Assembly: GCA_027574665.1 (NCBI GenBank)
Contig: CM050657.1
Location: forward strand, 17,289,700-17,353,699
DNA length: 64,000 nucleotides
Direction of reading: 5' to 3'
Origin: Rhynochetos jubatus
Lineage: Eukaryota; Chordata; Aves; Eurypygiformes; Rhynochetidae
Part shown: in pieces, positions 35,341 through 50,113 of the stretch
How the letters are laid out: each line of letters opens with the position of its first letter
Numbering within the stretch: the first letter of the stretch is position 1
Translations under genes and position numbers: made by a program
The notes under the pieces: model-generated
What the model was told of the DNA's origin: nothing
Database searches by the model: none
What the model saw: only the letters and a program-made list of their open reading frames with translations

Positions 35341-37030
35341 AATAGAAAGGCTGAGACCTGATCTTGCACTGAAGGTTAAATAAGAGCAGATCTGGCTAAA
35401 TCTTGGCTTCTGGTTGACTTTTTGACAATATCTTGAGGGTTTTTTTATCAAAATGCTTTTTAAACCTTTAACCTCTCTCCCTCTTTCTTCCCCTCAGTGT
35501 CCTTTGGACCACGTATGAAGCTCAGCAGCGTCCTCCTCCATCCAGCATTGAGTTCGGCAGTCCTTTAGCTGCATCCTGGTGTCTGGTTTGCCTTCAGTGG
35601 AGGTGAATTACATCAGCCTGTGACCTGCCCTCTGCTTCTCCCTCCTGGAAGGCATTTAAGGAGCAGTGGTGTTGGATGAAAGCCCAGGTTTATCCGATTC
35701 AGTGCTGCGCACACGCTGATGAGTACTTGGGGTACCCAAACAAACAGGGCTCAGGGCAAAACCTCTCTTGACCACAAAAAAGAATATGAGTGCAAAATAA
35801 GGCTGCCCAACCATGGAAAACACACGTATGTGAATACTGTGTGGCTCCTTCACTCTGCCTTGGGTTGATTTCAGTAACAGTGCTCAGCCCTTGTTTCGTA
35901 CAATATAATTTTAAATTCATATATTAACAAAAAATTGAAAAAAATGCAATGTTGCTTCCACTACTTTCTAGCCTTTGCCCATCTCCTTTGAGTTGGATGC
36001 TGCTGGTCTGTTCTCTCGTCTGCCACCTCTGAAATTACCCACTTACTTTTCGCACTTTCTTTCCCTTTCTTGGAATTGCCTTTGCAGAAATGCACGTAAA
36101 CAGTTATTCTTCGGGTCAGCATTTCAATTAGTTTTAAATTGTACGTTTCTATTTCCGGGGTCTTTACTTATTTATTATTATTTATATTGAATCTTTTTCC
36201 GAGTGTTTGCATTGATTCTGATAACTCTGTTGGGTGCTTATCTGTATAAATAGATCAATAGCTTTTGGACTGCGCTTTCTGAAGGAATAGACTGAGAGCC
36301 TTGCTTCCAATCTGAAAGCTTCTGTACTGAATTTATTAATACAGCAAGCTATTACAAAAGCATGATCCATAAAATTACTTAAATCCCATCCTAAAGCAAG
36401 TGGATTTTGTACCTTTTCTTCCTAGCCAGTTCTATTTTAGTAGTTGCCAATCTTACACCTCCTTTTTCCCTTACAGACACCCTCAGTTCATCAGGGGAAA
36501 GGACACAACTGACATCATGATGACACTCTTTCCAGAGTTGACAGGGGTGGGTTGATTGCTCGTCCCAGCAGACAAGGGTGTGTGGGTCATCCTGAGCTCC
36601 TCCAAGAGACTAATCTAAAGGGAGAATCTGATAGGAATCAATCTCCCACCTCAAATGAGAGTGGTCCCTTCTCTTAAACTGCAGTAAAACAAACCTTCCT
36701 CTAATCTCATCCAAACTAAAACCAGGCAAAAACTTGCATTTCTATTCCTAGCTTGCTCAAGGAAAGACTTCTTTGCACTGTCTTCCTCCAAGCCAATTTT
36801 GGGCTAAATGAAAAAGCATAGTTCCACAGAATCTCTGTGTGAAGCCACCAGGAACACTGCAAGATAATGGTGTAGGAAGATAAGGGGGATTAAGATTACT
36901 TCTGGGTTTTTTAAGAATTAAGGGGTGAAAAAGTTAATGGAACGCTCAACTGGGAGACATAGCTGGGACCTGCACAAAGTGATAGACTGAGATAGCTGGG
37001 TCCACGGCAGTTGCATGGTATGAAATACCA

Positions 37031-37258
37031 TTGCATGGACAGCCTTTTCCACGTACAGTGAAGCCTGCTGAATTCCATGTGGATTATGGCATGGAGCCTT
37101 TAGCAGCTATGAGTAACGAAGCTGATAATTTCCAGATGATGTGTGCAATAAAGGAGGAGCTGGAGTACAATGAACTGGCCATTAGTGAAATGAGAAATAC
37201 AATGGCTGGCAAGAAAATGGCATCATCATCGCAAGATCAGCACCCTGTCTCCTGCTGA
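37031..37258 (+). other. Unrecognised 75-codon open frame
   Basis: The second half reads MMCAIKEELEYNELAISEMR, acidic and helix-like, then MAGKKMASSSQDQHPVSC and TGA. The composition is more protein-like than neighbouring frames. A small inverted repeat (37015-37021 with 37025-37031) overlaps the ATG. No family recognised and no splice context found. Confidence 0.15.
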
Positions 37259-40200
37259 CTACTCATGGGTCCCTCAGAGGATGAGCCTAGGATTCTTGTG
37301 TGGAGTCTGCCTATTGATTACTCGTCATTTAAGAAGGTCTGATGTTCGGTTCCCACCCATTTGTGTTTTTTCTTGGCCAATTTGGTTCTTGTTTAATGCA
37401 GGAAACCTCTCTGGCACAAACACAGCGATGCCTCCTGCGCTTTGCGTTCAATAGCAGCGCATATTGAGAATTTGCTTGTATTGTTGTGGAAATTAGAGGT
37501 TACTTTAATCGTGTGGCAGGTTTGAGTGGAATATTCTGTAGAGACAATAACAGCCACTGACAATCCAAATCCAGTGGATGCCTGATCCGGCTTCTATTGA
37601 AGCTGATGAAGTATTTCTATTGTACTTAATGGACATTGGCCTCAGCCTCGTCAGAGTGCACTTCAGATTGAACTTCTCTGCATTTGCAGAGATCTTATTA
37701 GATTTGCAGAGTTGGTATTAGGTTTGCTCAGTGGTATGAGAACATTACTATTCTGTTAAATTACTTTTTCAGTTAATAATATATTCTTTTCTACAAGGAT
37801 TTTTCTTTCTTAAGTCCTTTTTACCTCTTTGCCTTCAGCTGGTTAGGGAATTCATTCTCGCTTTCTGCCTTGTACCACTACATACCATTATCTTGCAGAG
37901 ATAAACAGCTCTCGTCCACTTCTCAAATAAGTGCTCCGTATGCTAAACTTTGGTTTTGTTCCTTGGGCAGGTTGCCCCTTTTTTACTGGTGGAAGCAAAA
38001 CAAGAAAAGCCTCATGAATTACAAGGAAACCTAAATCAAAATAGTTTCTTGACCCCAAGCTCTTCAAGGGTGAGGTTCAGCACTAACTTCTGGGGAAGCT
38101 CTCCTCACACCTGAGCCGTTTCTATCTTTTCTATAGAGATGCACTTTGTGAACACATTCCTAGTGAAACAGATCTCTCAGATCCAAACTGTCTTATACTA
38201 TTTGTAGTATTTACACCTGTAATACCAGCAGCATGCCAAGTGCTTTGAAGAGATGTTGGAAGACAAAGTCCCTGCCTAAAGAGCTTAATATTCATATTTT
38301 ATTCAAAATAAAAAATATCCATACTTCGACTCTGTAAGATACCGGATTAAAAAGGCTTTTCTCCTTACATTAGCTCACAGAAATAGAACCCCCTGAGGGG
38401 AGTGAAGGAGACAGCTGCGGAGGGAAGGGAGCCAGCACTACCGAGTACAAAGCGACTTTCGGCTGCCTCATCCAGAGATGCGCTTCCAGCCTCAGCCTGG
38501 GGTCCTTATGGACACTTTTATCCCTGGGAGCCCAGCTGGGATCAGAGGGGGTCGGATCTGCTGTGCCTCCGCTGCATGACGTTCTCTGTGCTGAAGTAAG
38601 ACCCAGCCCTGCTCCATCCGGACAGGGGAACCAGAGATGGTGTGATGGGATGTTGCCTTTGGATCTTCCTGTTCAAATGGCAGCCCTTGTTATCAGAGCA
38701 AAATCAGATCACTTTTCCTTTTTGTCAGAAGTCAAGAGTGTATTACACACTTTCTCAGCTGTGGTTGCTGTACACAGACAGCACCATTCCCAGTATTTTG
38801 CCACAATACAATTATTTGCTATTTCTATGTGCAGCACATCACAGTATCAACATTCTTTATAAAAATATATTAAATTATTTAAAATCCAAGGAAAACTAAA
38901 TAATAGCATATGAAGATATCTTTTGGAGAAGGTTATATTTCTGCATCAGATATAGTGAAGTTTAGTGGAAGTAGGATACTTTTGCCATAACGGACAACAG
39001 TGAGAGTGAAACAGAGCACAGTGCTCAGGAAGGGAACACTGAATGCAGCTAAAATATTTTAGAGGAGAGGAAAGCAGACCCACTATTACATGTTGACAGT
39101 TGAGAAGCAACGCTGACAAGCTTCTGAAGCCATAAGTTCCAGCTTGTGGCAGAATTTTAATGTGTTTCCACTTGAGTGATATTTGGTTAGATATTGTAAG
39201 CACAGTGCTGGAAAATTAGGATTAGCAAATGAGTAAATTAAACTGAAATATGGGCACAGAGATTTGAAGGTAGACATAAGTGGTTCAGTCATGCTGGGCT
39301 TTGCCCTCCAAGAATTCGTTTTCTTTTGTTGTTTTTGTGGGGTTTTTTTTAATAGACTGAATTCTATTGGATTTGAAATCTTTTCCATTACAGACGCTAG
39401 AGATCTTGCAAGGGAATCTGTTGTGATTATAGAAGAACAATAACAGGAAAACAACAGAAGAGTTCTAGTCTGAAAGTTGTACAGTTTTGACTTCATGATC
39501 TCTCTTTTGTGAAATGCTCATGACATAAAATGTACGGGTTTCATTCCTTACCACAACACAACGACAAAAACAACGCAAAGCTTACTGCACCACTCCCAGT
39601 TCTTAAGAAAACGCGTTACGTGGCCAAAACCCACATCTGTCTTTGCAGGGTTAATTACTTCTGCAACCCAAGAGAGACAGAAAGGAAACCGTGTGGAGAG
39701 ACGCAAGATACAACTAACTCTGGCTATTAGTGGCACAGGGGGGAAATCACCCAAAGGTGGCGGGCAGAGGAGATGGGGCTGCAGCAGACACCCGGGACAT
39801 GCCAGCATGCCCAAGGGCCTGCCCTGGAGAACCCATGTGCTAAGCTAAACCCAGTTCTGAACAATGACACTTTGATTAACACGGGAGTCGGGATGCTGTG
39901 CAAACCAGCCTCACGCTGACACCGAAATGAACCAGACAGCTCAAACAGGAGAAATGGAAAAAGCAATAAGTATTAGTAAAAGAAAACAGCAGGTCGTGCA
40001 TAGCCCCAGCGACTCTGTCAGTACATTGCCTTTCCCACAAAGATCTGGAGGATCTGGCGTTTTCATATTGGTTTTCAAGGAACATTGCAAGAATATTAGC
40101 GAAAGGGGAACAGAGGTGCAGCGCAGCCTGATAACTTACCATGATAATACCTACTGAGTCCAAATTACATCCAAGGCTTCTCTCTCCAATTTGTGAGGTT

Positions 40201-43200
40201 AGATCATGCTGATTTTATCAGCAAGGTCATTTTAACACCCATGCTTAATCCAAAATCTAGTCTGATATTTGTTTAGGAGATTTGAGTAATCTCTTTAAGA
40301 GAATTAACAAGTGCTGGAGTCCTAAGGAACAATCTTCTCTCGGCCCTGTCTGGAGCAGAAGGATTTGAGGTCAAAGCTAGGTGAAGGGGTTTTTAAAGCA
40401 GTCTGGGAACAAATGAAATGCTCTGTAGAGCCAGTCAGGTTACGGAGAGTGGAGGCACAAAGCCTGAAAATGATCTTAGGGTGTATTTGGGTTCAGCTGT
40501 CTGGCTGCCCTGGAGGCAACCCATGGTGTGCTGCATGACACTACACTGTTGACGATGTGATATGCAGAGGAGCGTGCTCTGACAGGTTTCCCTGAGCCAC
40601 GTACCTGCAGTCAGTGGCCAAACGACACATAGGTGTTTTTCTGCCTTTTTCCAACATCACTGCATGCTGCTTGTTGGCCCTGGAGCTGTGTGATGGGATC
40701 TGACTTCTAGTTAAGGGAGCGAATGGGAAAAGTTGTGAAACGAAGTCACTGATGCTCAAATGCCAAGCTGTTAAATCTTCAGTAAGTCTTAGATCAGAAA
40801 TCAGTCTTCTTTTTTTTACAAATAAAGATAATCAGTGGATATAAAATCAAACTTTCACTTTCATTTAACTTGGGTTAAATTTTGGGGTGGGCTTTGAGGA
40901 ACTGGCTTTGAATCCTTGCAACTAAAGCTACTCTGTGTGTTCTGGTTGTTGGATGGATCTAAAGTAAGTGATTTCTACATGTTCTTGTCTGAGAATATGT
41001 GGCTGACGTAAGTTAAGATTAGCCCTTCTCTTGCAGATTGGTCCAAGAAAATAACAAAACTCCCACAAAAGCAGCATTCCCACAAGGCTTCTATCATGTC
41101 AGGCAGAATGGTCACCTAGCAGCTCATGGTGGTGGTGTACTATTAACCCTTACACTCTTTTTCTTCCCAAAAGGCTGATGAATTTTTACCTAGATCCAGA
41201 AACAAAGAACAACATCCTGGCCTGTGGGGGTGGATGCTGCGGATGCTCATCTCGGGCACCTTGCCGTTTCACAGCTGGCAGCAGCAGATAAATTTATCTG
41301 TTGTCTGAGCCAAGGTTCACCAGATGGAATCGCATCCCACTTAGAGGTAACGTTGGACTATCGCAGCTTCAAGAGTAGAGGTAGGTTTGGGTATTAACTC
41401 ATCTCAGCTTCTGAGCTTTGGAGTAAAAAAAAAGGTGGGAACATAATTGGGAATCCTGAGGCCAAATACTTCAAAAGCACATAATGCAGCAGCCACAGCT
41501 GGAAGGGGTACCACAATTCACCTGGCAAAGTTTTACAGTGAAGTTTGCTATCCAAGCCATAAGAAGGTTGTTACCTTTGTGTAGCTGACAAAGGAGGCAC
41601 CAGAAATTATTTTACTGTAAAAATGAACCTCCCATTAGACCAGTGAGAAGCAATGTTAGATCTCATTCTTCTACACTTGAGAGATATTGATATAGAAGTC
41701 TATTAATATTTCAATATTTGAAGAAATGGCAGCTTACATGAGAAAATGGAAGCACCTAACATAGCAGATAGGCAATCTCCTTGGCAAGGCCTTTAATATC
41801 CAAGGTAAAAAAGAGTCATGGTGGATGTTGGCCCAAGTAACACAGTGTTTGCACAGAAGAGGATGTGGTAAATATGAAAAGAAAATGTTGATAAATTGAA
41901 CTCATCCTTGGCTGATCCTCCGTAGGGATGCGGAGGATTCTTGCCTTTAAGTCACTAGATGCATTTGTCAAATTTTGCCATTAAATTATATCCCAGCATC
42001 CTCCCTCTCTGGTGGCTGCTGCAGAGCGGGGAGGTGAGCAGAAGTGGGAAGAAGACACTGTGCAACTGCCGGGTCTTGGGGCTCAGAGGGTGCTAAAAGC
42101 CCGATGGAGTGCAGGTCCTGACATGTCTCCTTCCAAATGAAGGATGAGCGCTTGCTGCAAGGCAGCCTGCCCGAAGGAAACAGTCGGACATATATCAAAA
42201 GGCTCATGAAGGTGTGGTCCACCCTACCACTGCCTAAAGTCACTCAAAGACATGGTGAGCGTACTGGTGTGAGCAGCGGTGCTCCTGCAGATGGTCTGAT
42301 GGGGCGTCTGCTGAATGCAAGCCCTCAAGGGTTAAGTACTTGTCTTGGCACTTGCAAACTGCTGTAATAAGAAAGCTTTAAAAGCAAGCAGCCATCTGCT
42401 TCAGGAAAGTCATCATGCAAGGATCAGCCTGCATCACTTACCAAACCAGCAAGATGAGGAACCAAAGAAAACAAGACCAGGCAGCCTAAACCCAGGCTGC
42501 TTTCAAGCACCACGACTGCCCTCCCTATGCTTTAACAGTGATTTACATTCATAACACAAAACCCGCCTGGCATCTTCATGAGAGTCCTCCAAAGGCCCCA
42601 AAAGGGGGCTGGAACCAGAGGTCACAGCTCCAAAAATGCAGGTGACCAGCATCTGCCTCCACCTGGACAACCGCCGGTGCTGCCTCAGACTTTCCTTTTT
42701 CTGACACTTACAAAAGTGTCTGACAGTAAAACAGAGAGACAGGCAGTTCAGCTCCTACTGCATGGGAAAATAAAACGAGTCCCCAGTTGGGGAACAGGGG
42801 AGGAAAGAGGCCTGCGGCTTTTCCAGCTTTCTTAGTGCTGTGTGGTAGCAGACATGAGAAATGACCCCACTGCTTAAGCCCTTTACCCTTAGATATTCTT
42901 ATTAATGACAGATGGAAAATCTTAAAGTCTGAAAGCGTAGTAAAAATATGTTACAGGAAGGCACGCAGAGTTAAATCATTGAATGCTCATTTCTTCAGTA
43001 CATCGTGATGTACCATTCACTTCAGCAGAAATGCTATCAGATCCTGAGATCAATTCCAGATTTATTCCAGGGCAACGCTGAACAGGTATTGCCCAAAGTA
43101 AGGGACCCGTGAGTTTGCCAAAACACAGATGTTTGACCTGAATGTCAAGAAGGAGCAGAATTGAGCCCGATTCAGACTCCTAGTTTCCTTATCTTCCCAT

Positions 43201-44388
43201 GATCAGAAGAGCTGCAGGCTATGCCGGAGACCTACGAGGCTCTGCAAGCTCAGCTAAGCTTTTGGATGATTATCCAGATAGAACCTTAAGTACAAATATA
43301 TAATGTCTGTCAGTGTTAATGAAAGCCTTGTAATGGGCCTCTCTGTAATATTCACAATTTATGACAACCTAAAACCACCTGGTCCTATATCAAACTCATC
43401 AAACTATCTGCAGAAACAAAATCAAAACATAAAAAACCTGAACCAAACATAAAGAAATGAAATAAGAGCTACTTCTTTGGTGGCTTCTCAGAGACAAGGT
43501 GCATGAAGGTGTAGAGGAACCACATAATTTACAGGTGGAGAATATGTGTAACTGTCATATGGGTATCACAGTCACGTACCAGCACCTTTCTGTACGTAAG
43601 CACACCTGACAGGTTTGGTAAAAGCTAATAACCACGTCTTTCTTCTTTTTCAACCACCACATCTGCAAATTGAAACCTTCCTACTATTGCCAGTAGTGCA
43701 ACACACAACTTACAGGAACATTCATTTCTGGTGAGAGTTTCAGAAATGACTAGGTGTTTAGTAAGTCAGGCTTTGGTTGTACTGTGTGAAGGGAACTAGG
43801 GAGCACTGATATTCAGTGTTGTGTCATCAAGATATTTTTTGGCATGACACATCCTAATGTTATACCCCAACATTGCCAGGAACCGTAACAGTGTGTGGAA
43901 AAAACAGTGGTTTTATTTTTCCTGTGTCTATTTGAAGGGTTAGATGTCATTGTTAATATACAGCATGATGCCACTAGCAAAAGTAGTAATATAGATCTCC
44001 TGCTGCTAGTGGCTTTTATTATTAACCACTACGACTAATGTGTATGTTCACATGTGAGTGGAAGTATGCAATCAAGGCATTCCTGAGCAACTTTGTGCAG
44101 TTCACTCTCCAGCCATGACTCACCCCTTGCTCCGAGAAGCAAAGCCCAAGTGTCCCAGCTGTGGTGAGCACACAGGCATCACAGAAGCAGTTTCCTCAGC
44201 AACACCACCCGCATAAAAACATCCAAAACCTCTCCTGCTTACTGAAGGTGTTGCTAAATAAGTGGATGCTAAACCTCTTACCTGGATTTCAGAGGTACAA
44301 TCGATTTATCACAAAACAAAACATTTTCCTTGCAAGCAAGTTAACTTCTGCTACTGCCCTGACTTCAAGCGTAACAGGAAAAATAACA

Positions 44389-44404
44389 TTTTTTTTTTTT
44401 TTTT
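44389..44404 (+). repeat. T16 homopolymer
   Basis: A run of 16 T in otherwise unremarkable sequence. Confidence 0.9.
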
Positions 44405-47400
44405 CTACTACCTTATCTCCAAACACAGCCTGGGCTCATAAACAAATAAAAGAAGCAGGTCCTAAATCCTCAGCTAATACTAATTGTCATTAGGGATCTG
44501 TTAAAGTTAGTGAAACTATGGCAATTTAGAGCAATCAGCTTCAGAGCAATCACCTGGGTGTTTGCTGGTTCCAGGTGCTCATGATCAAGACTAGATTAGA
44601 GGCCAATAAATAGCTCATCCAGCAGCATTTGTGGGTTGCTTTGTTGGGGGCAGTTCTGTGGAGTTTATTCCTGAGACATTTTGAAGAAAACTGCTTTTTG
44701 TAGCTGTTGGACTGAAGAACTGGGAGCTGTTTGGTACGAGGAAAGATGACTGCAAGCAAGGGGAAGAGCACTCTTTGTACATTCAAGGTATTGTGTCCAG
44801 CAATCTGATGTATTTCCTTTTTATTTGTGTGTTGTTCCTTAAAGTATCTTTGTTCCTTGTTTTGCAGCCTTCTGGGTTAAAGCGTCTATATTGTACTGCT
44901 CCAAGATGCTACTTTTTTGTTTTCTACAATCTAAATTAAGTTCAGAAGGCTGCAGTTATGTGCTTTCTTGCTTGTGCAGGCATATCTTACTGAAGAACTG
45001 TGTAGAAACGAGTGTATTGATTTATGCCTATCACTCCTTGACAAGAGCAGATGAGGGTCTTGGAGTTTTACCTTAGTTGATGGACTGTACTAAACGCAGC
45101 CTGGCTCTGCCTTTATTATGTGTGAGTTACCTTTGATGCAGCCAAGTCTTTGACTTCTGAAGTACTGTGGAAGGTAACAGAGCCAATATTATGGGTAATA
45201 ATAACAGAATTATATTATTTAGGCTGAAATGAGTCCATATTTGAAAATTCCACTCTTAAGACCTTGCTTGGGGGAGGCTGGTTGGTGTTCTCTGTAAGGA
45301 GAGAGCAGGTACCAGATGGGAGAGTGGGCTCACAGCATGAGGCAGAGCCCAAATGCTCCTGTGGCCACCAAGAGGCAATACTGTGGGTGCAGCCAGAAGA
45401 AGAGGAATGTGGGCACTAAGGCATCTGAAATTGGGAGATGTGGCAAATGGAGGTTTAGTTGCAATGCTGCATGGGGGACACATGGTGGTGGGAGGGGATG
45501 CAAACCAGACTATTGAGGCATAGGGTGAACATGGCATAGCTGCAGGCTTCAGTTAAAGGCGGAGGAAGAAAAGGGAAACTTGGAGAAGGTGTAAAATGGT
45601 AGAGACTTGAGCTACTGTGGGGTTTGTCCCTGGTACCTCTTGATGGTGATGCTGTTCTCAGCTGGAGCCTGACATGAGGCTGCCTGACCTGCTTTTCCAG
45701 GGCTGCTAGCTCCTGCTGGCATCAGAAGCATGAGACCCTGGCTCTGTTATGCTGACAATTGTCCTATAAAACTGTCAGTAATAATGAATGATAGTCCATA
45801 TTTCTGTAATATCTCCTTTCTCAGGATGCCAAACAACATGCTATTGACAACATTTTTAAGGGCTGGATTTCAGCCAGTTTCTTGAAGAAGCATTTGCTTG
45901 GCTGTGGTCCTGTGACAAGGGAGCCCCAGTCTGTAATGCTTATGTTCAGGGATGAGGGACTTGCTTGCAGATCTCCCTGCCACCTTCTCCATATAAACAA
46001 CCCTTCCTTACAGCACATGCGATACTTCCAGGACTAGACAGAGGGGCTTTGAGGGTGTTAACTGCTCTACCTCAGCACCTAGTTAGCCTTAGCTTGATGC
46101 TCAAACTCTGAAGACACCTCCTCTATTTGAACAAGTCTATGTGCTCTAATCAGCTTTATTAGGTAGGAGCATCTGTCTGTAGCACCAGACAGCAGATCTA
46201 ATGACATATTGCTGGAGGAGTTCTGGGCTAGACTATAGCAATAACTTATTAAATATAACTCAGCCAATTTTGCTAGTTTTGGGGAGATTACAAACAATTG
46301 AGAAATAAATGACTCTTCTTTCTATCCTTGGTCTGTTGCACTGGTCAGGACTTCTCTATTTATTTGTGGGCTTGAATCTGTTACTGACCATTGTATTCCT
46401 TGGCATGAACTGAAATTTCAGCCTCCTGCTTCATGGCCATTAACCATGGTGAAAATAAGTGATGCATTTGTCTCCCATGATGAGTTTGCCTGTGGAAGCT
46501 GCAGGCTCTTTGGCTTATGACTGTGGATGAGTACTTGTTATCAGGTGCCTACAAAATGGCCAATCTGGAATGCCTGCTTCCTGGTGGGATGTGATGGTCC
46601 CTCCTGCAGATGCTGGGCACTTGGCTAGGAGCAATGCTCCCAAACAGACATGGCTGGCTGGTGCCTGGATGGAATTTGTCACTTCTGGGTTGAAAGTGTG
46701 GTTGTAAGGATAAAAAAAAGGGATTATTAAACTCATCTGCTCTTTTATGGTGGACTCTACCAGAATGTTTCTGCTCAAACATTCTGCCTTGCTTTCTCTG
46801 ACCCCCCTGATATTAGTCTCTTGCTGGGTTTTTTGATTCAACAGCACAAAATTGAAACAGTCATGATTTGGATTGCAGGAGTAAGAGTGGGAGCTGAAGC
46901 TTTCAAGCACCTTATGTGTTTGCAAAGGAGACTAATGCACTGGTGGCAGTGACTACACTGAAGACTACTTAAAGCCTTGAGTGTGGGCTTGAGTGGAGTT
47001 TGAACAAGCTGTGTGCTTAGGCAATTAAGGCCAATCTGTGTTGCTGCTTGAGCACTTACAGCACTTGCTAGGGATAGGCAGGTCAGCTAACTGCTATGTG
47101 GTCATCTGTTTAATCCCCAAATGGAGGGAAGTGGGTATCTGTGCTGCCTGGAGGGAGCAATAGGTTTCTGTCTCAGGCTGTGTAACTGCAGGCTCAGATC
47201 CTGAGGAGTGATTGCTGTTTTAGCAGCACCTGTGCTCTTGTTTGGCTGGAGTTGTTGCTTATTTTTATGGATCAGGAGGTTGCAATCAATTCCAAAAATA
47301 CTGAGAGTGCAGTTTGAGCCCATAAAATCAGGAGTGGATCTGCACTTTGAAAGCAATGAAGAAAAAAAACATTTTGAGAGAAGTATCAATTTTATAATCG

Positions 47401-49454
47401 CTGTAAAGGATTGACATGACAAGGGACTGTTTTCCCAATGAGTGAAATGGAAAACAAGGAATCAAAATTTCCAGATGCTGTCTTCATCTTGTCCATCAGC
47501 TTGTGTTTGGAGGCAAATGAGCACCTTCCTCCCCTACTTTTGCCTGCTGTGTAGGCAAGACAGAACTGTAACTGGGAATGATAGTGTCCTGTGGCTTTAA
47601 GACTGTGCAGCAATGGAAAGCTTTGGTGAATGCTCCTATGGAGATATAAAATGATTAATCTGCAGGCATCCAAGAACACTTCTGACTTTGCTTTTGGTCC
47701 AGTATCTGTTATTTCACTTATGGGGCTGTTAATATCTTGTAATGCACATCAGGCCATATCTTAATGATTAAAAAGAGGCTGTTTTATCTGTAACTGGTGA
47801 GAAATAGAATTAAGTAGTGTAACTTAACCAGTCAGAGAAGAGGTATTAAATGGCTTTAATAACTTGGCTGGAGGCTTGTTTCAAGCTGGTGAAAGCATGC
47901 CATCCCTCAGATCAGCAAGTTGCTAAAGCTCCATATACAGAGCTCCATGGTGTGGGGGCAATGCAGTGGGGCAGTTAGCCCTGGAGAGGGATGAAACAAT
48001 TTGCAGTGCCAGAGGTAGCATCTTAGCCTGAGGATAGCTGGGGAGGGAAAACAACACCTGGGTGGGACAGGAGAAATCTAGTAAGGGTGACAGAGCTGTG
48101 GGGGAACTGAAGGATGCACATGTACAGACTGGGAGGGAAGAAGGCTTGGGGACAGGGTGAGGGGGAAGGAAAGGTCACTTTCTTCCACACTGAGACCCTG
48201 TGCTTACAGCAAATCCCATCCAGGAGCAAGCTTTGCCTCCTAAGGCTGACCTGCTGATAGCTGGGATGCAGCCTGCAGAGCTGAGACCCAGCAGGTCTGC
48301 CGGCAGCAGTGGGATGCTTCCCGCCATGTCCCCTGCCTCAAACTTCCACTGCTTGTCAAAACCGGGTGGCTTCATTCAGAGCTAATTAACTCTGTATTAG
48401 TGGAGATGGACTTTGCTTTTAAGCAGCATAAACCCAACTGTGAGCACGTAGGTAGGACATGGGTAGGCTTAAGCTATTTCTGAGATTTTCATTAGTCCTT
48501 CCCTGTACAAGGCATATTTTGTCTCCCCACCAGCCTTTGCACATCAGCAGTAAAGTTAAAAAATAGAAGCAGAGCAAAAAATGTAGAGTTTTCCAAGCTT
48601 GCCATGTGTCTAGTGTGGATGGCTACTGTTCAGTTCAAATAAACCCAGTACAGAAGCTAATTGCTGAGAAACAGTGGGATCTTTCAAAGCTCTAATTAAA
48701 GGCAATTTAAAATCACCACTGATATTAGTGGGAGCATAAAACTGGCGCTGGACACATACCAGTTAGCAAGACCAGCTTACCAACTGAGAGGTGCAGCTGA
48801 CCTGTTTTAGAAATGGGCATGAGTCTCCTGAGCAAACTGGGATTTAAACTGACATCACGTAGGAATTTGGCCTGTTGTCTCTCCTGCATGCTCCTGGCAG
48901 TGCAGCTGGGAAATTGTATTTCTAAGCACTAAGTGGCAGGTGTGTGCCTGTGCTGAAGGGTGAGCGTGGTGCTAAGTCAAGGCACCTTGATTTGGACCCT
49001 GTCCAGCAAAAAATGTCAGTGTGTGCCTGAAGCACAAGGGTTACAAGGGTCTGTGGGGCTCCATCAGGCATGCAGATGTTCAGTGCTGTACTGGAGAAGC
49101 TTTGACTAAATGACAATTAAGTCACTTTCTGTCTAACTCCATACTTTCCACCTTGCATCATTTCTGGTGAAACACCTATCAAAAGGGCGTTGTCTTATAC
49201 TTAACAACCAAATATTCCCCCCAGCAGTGTTTACCTGTACATGGGCGCACAAAAGTGAATCCCTGGCCACATGGGAGCTGGAGGGAGTTTTGCCACTAGG
49301 TTCAACTGGCACTAAAACTGTGCCTGTAAAAGCACATTTCTCCAGTTGCACTGTAATATCTCTGCTGTAGATATCTAGTTAAATACATGTTAAAGTCTAG
49401 GGTCAAGCCACCTGGCAGTAAATTAGTGGCCCATAGTGTAGCTACTGCTGTGAT

Positions 49455-49479
49455 GCCTCTCTTCTATTAAGAGAGAGGC
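49455..49479. repeat. Small hairpin, 8-bp stem and 9-nt loop
   Basis: GCCTCTCT (49455-49462) and AGAGAGGC (49472-49479) are exact reverse complements. No neighbouring gene or element explains it. Confidence 0.6.
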
Positions 49480-50113
49480 GAAGTTGCTCTAAGTGGCTTA
49501 TATGCCCAGAATAATGGTGCTTGTGGCTTGCACCTGCATAGAAGGGGATGCTTGTTGCATATAAACAAGATTATGTGAGCCAAAAAGCATTGCTCAGCCC
49601 AAGAGGTGCTGCAGAGCTGCAGTGTCCCACAGGGAGACTCTCATGGGAGTGGGGACATGTTCCCCTGTGCACCATTTCATAGGCGATCACACAGACCCCT
49701 TCACTGATTGGGTTTTGCTGCCTCTGTCTGCTCTACACCTGGAGGGACATTGCAAGCATCGATATTTGTGTTTGTAGCCTCTGAACAACCATGCAAAACT
49801 CAGGAGGCTACTGTGCTACCACTGCCCCTCTGCCGGTACAACGTGCAGCACCTGGTTATCGGTACACTTATCTACAAAATGCTCCTTGAATTTAAAGCAG
49901 AGAAATGTTGGGTCGTTCTGGACACATGCAATGCTCCAAAAGCCCAGAGGCAACCTAGCAGACTGAGCAAGAGCCTGGAAGGCAAGGTTCAGCACTCAGC
50001 ATCGGGGTCTCCCCGGCACCCTGACTCTTGGCATGCAACATGGCACAGAGAGGGGTGACTTCTCTGGCTCATTTAAAAGAAAAAGAATAGAAAGGGAAAT
50101 AAGAGACATTTAC

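Larger units (their letters stand above)
31948..50113. other. Upstream KCNMB2 region, no gene recognised (18 kb)
   Basis: Non-coding as far as I can see. It contains an enhancer-like AT-rich block (35090-35340), an odd 75-codon plus frame (37031-37258), a weaker plus-strand exon-like interval (41037-41380), a T16 tract (44389-44404), a lone strong plus acceptor at 44867 and a small hairpin (49455-49479). No clear CR1 copies were seen. Other open frames are chance by composition. Confidence 0.5.
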
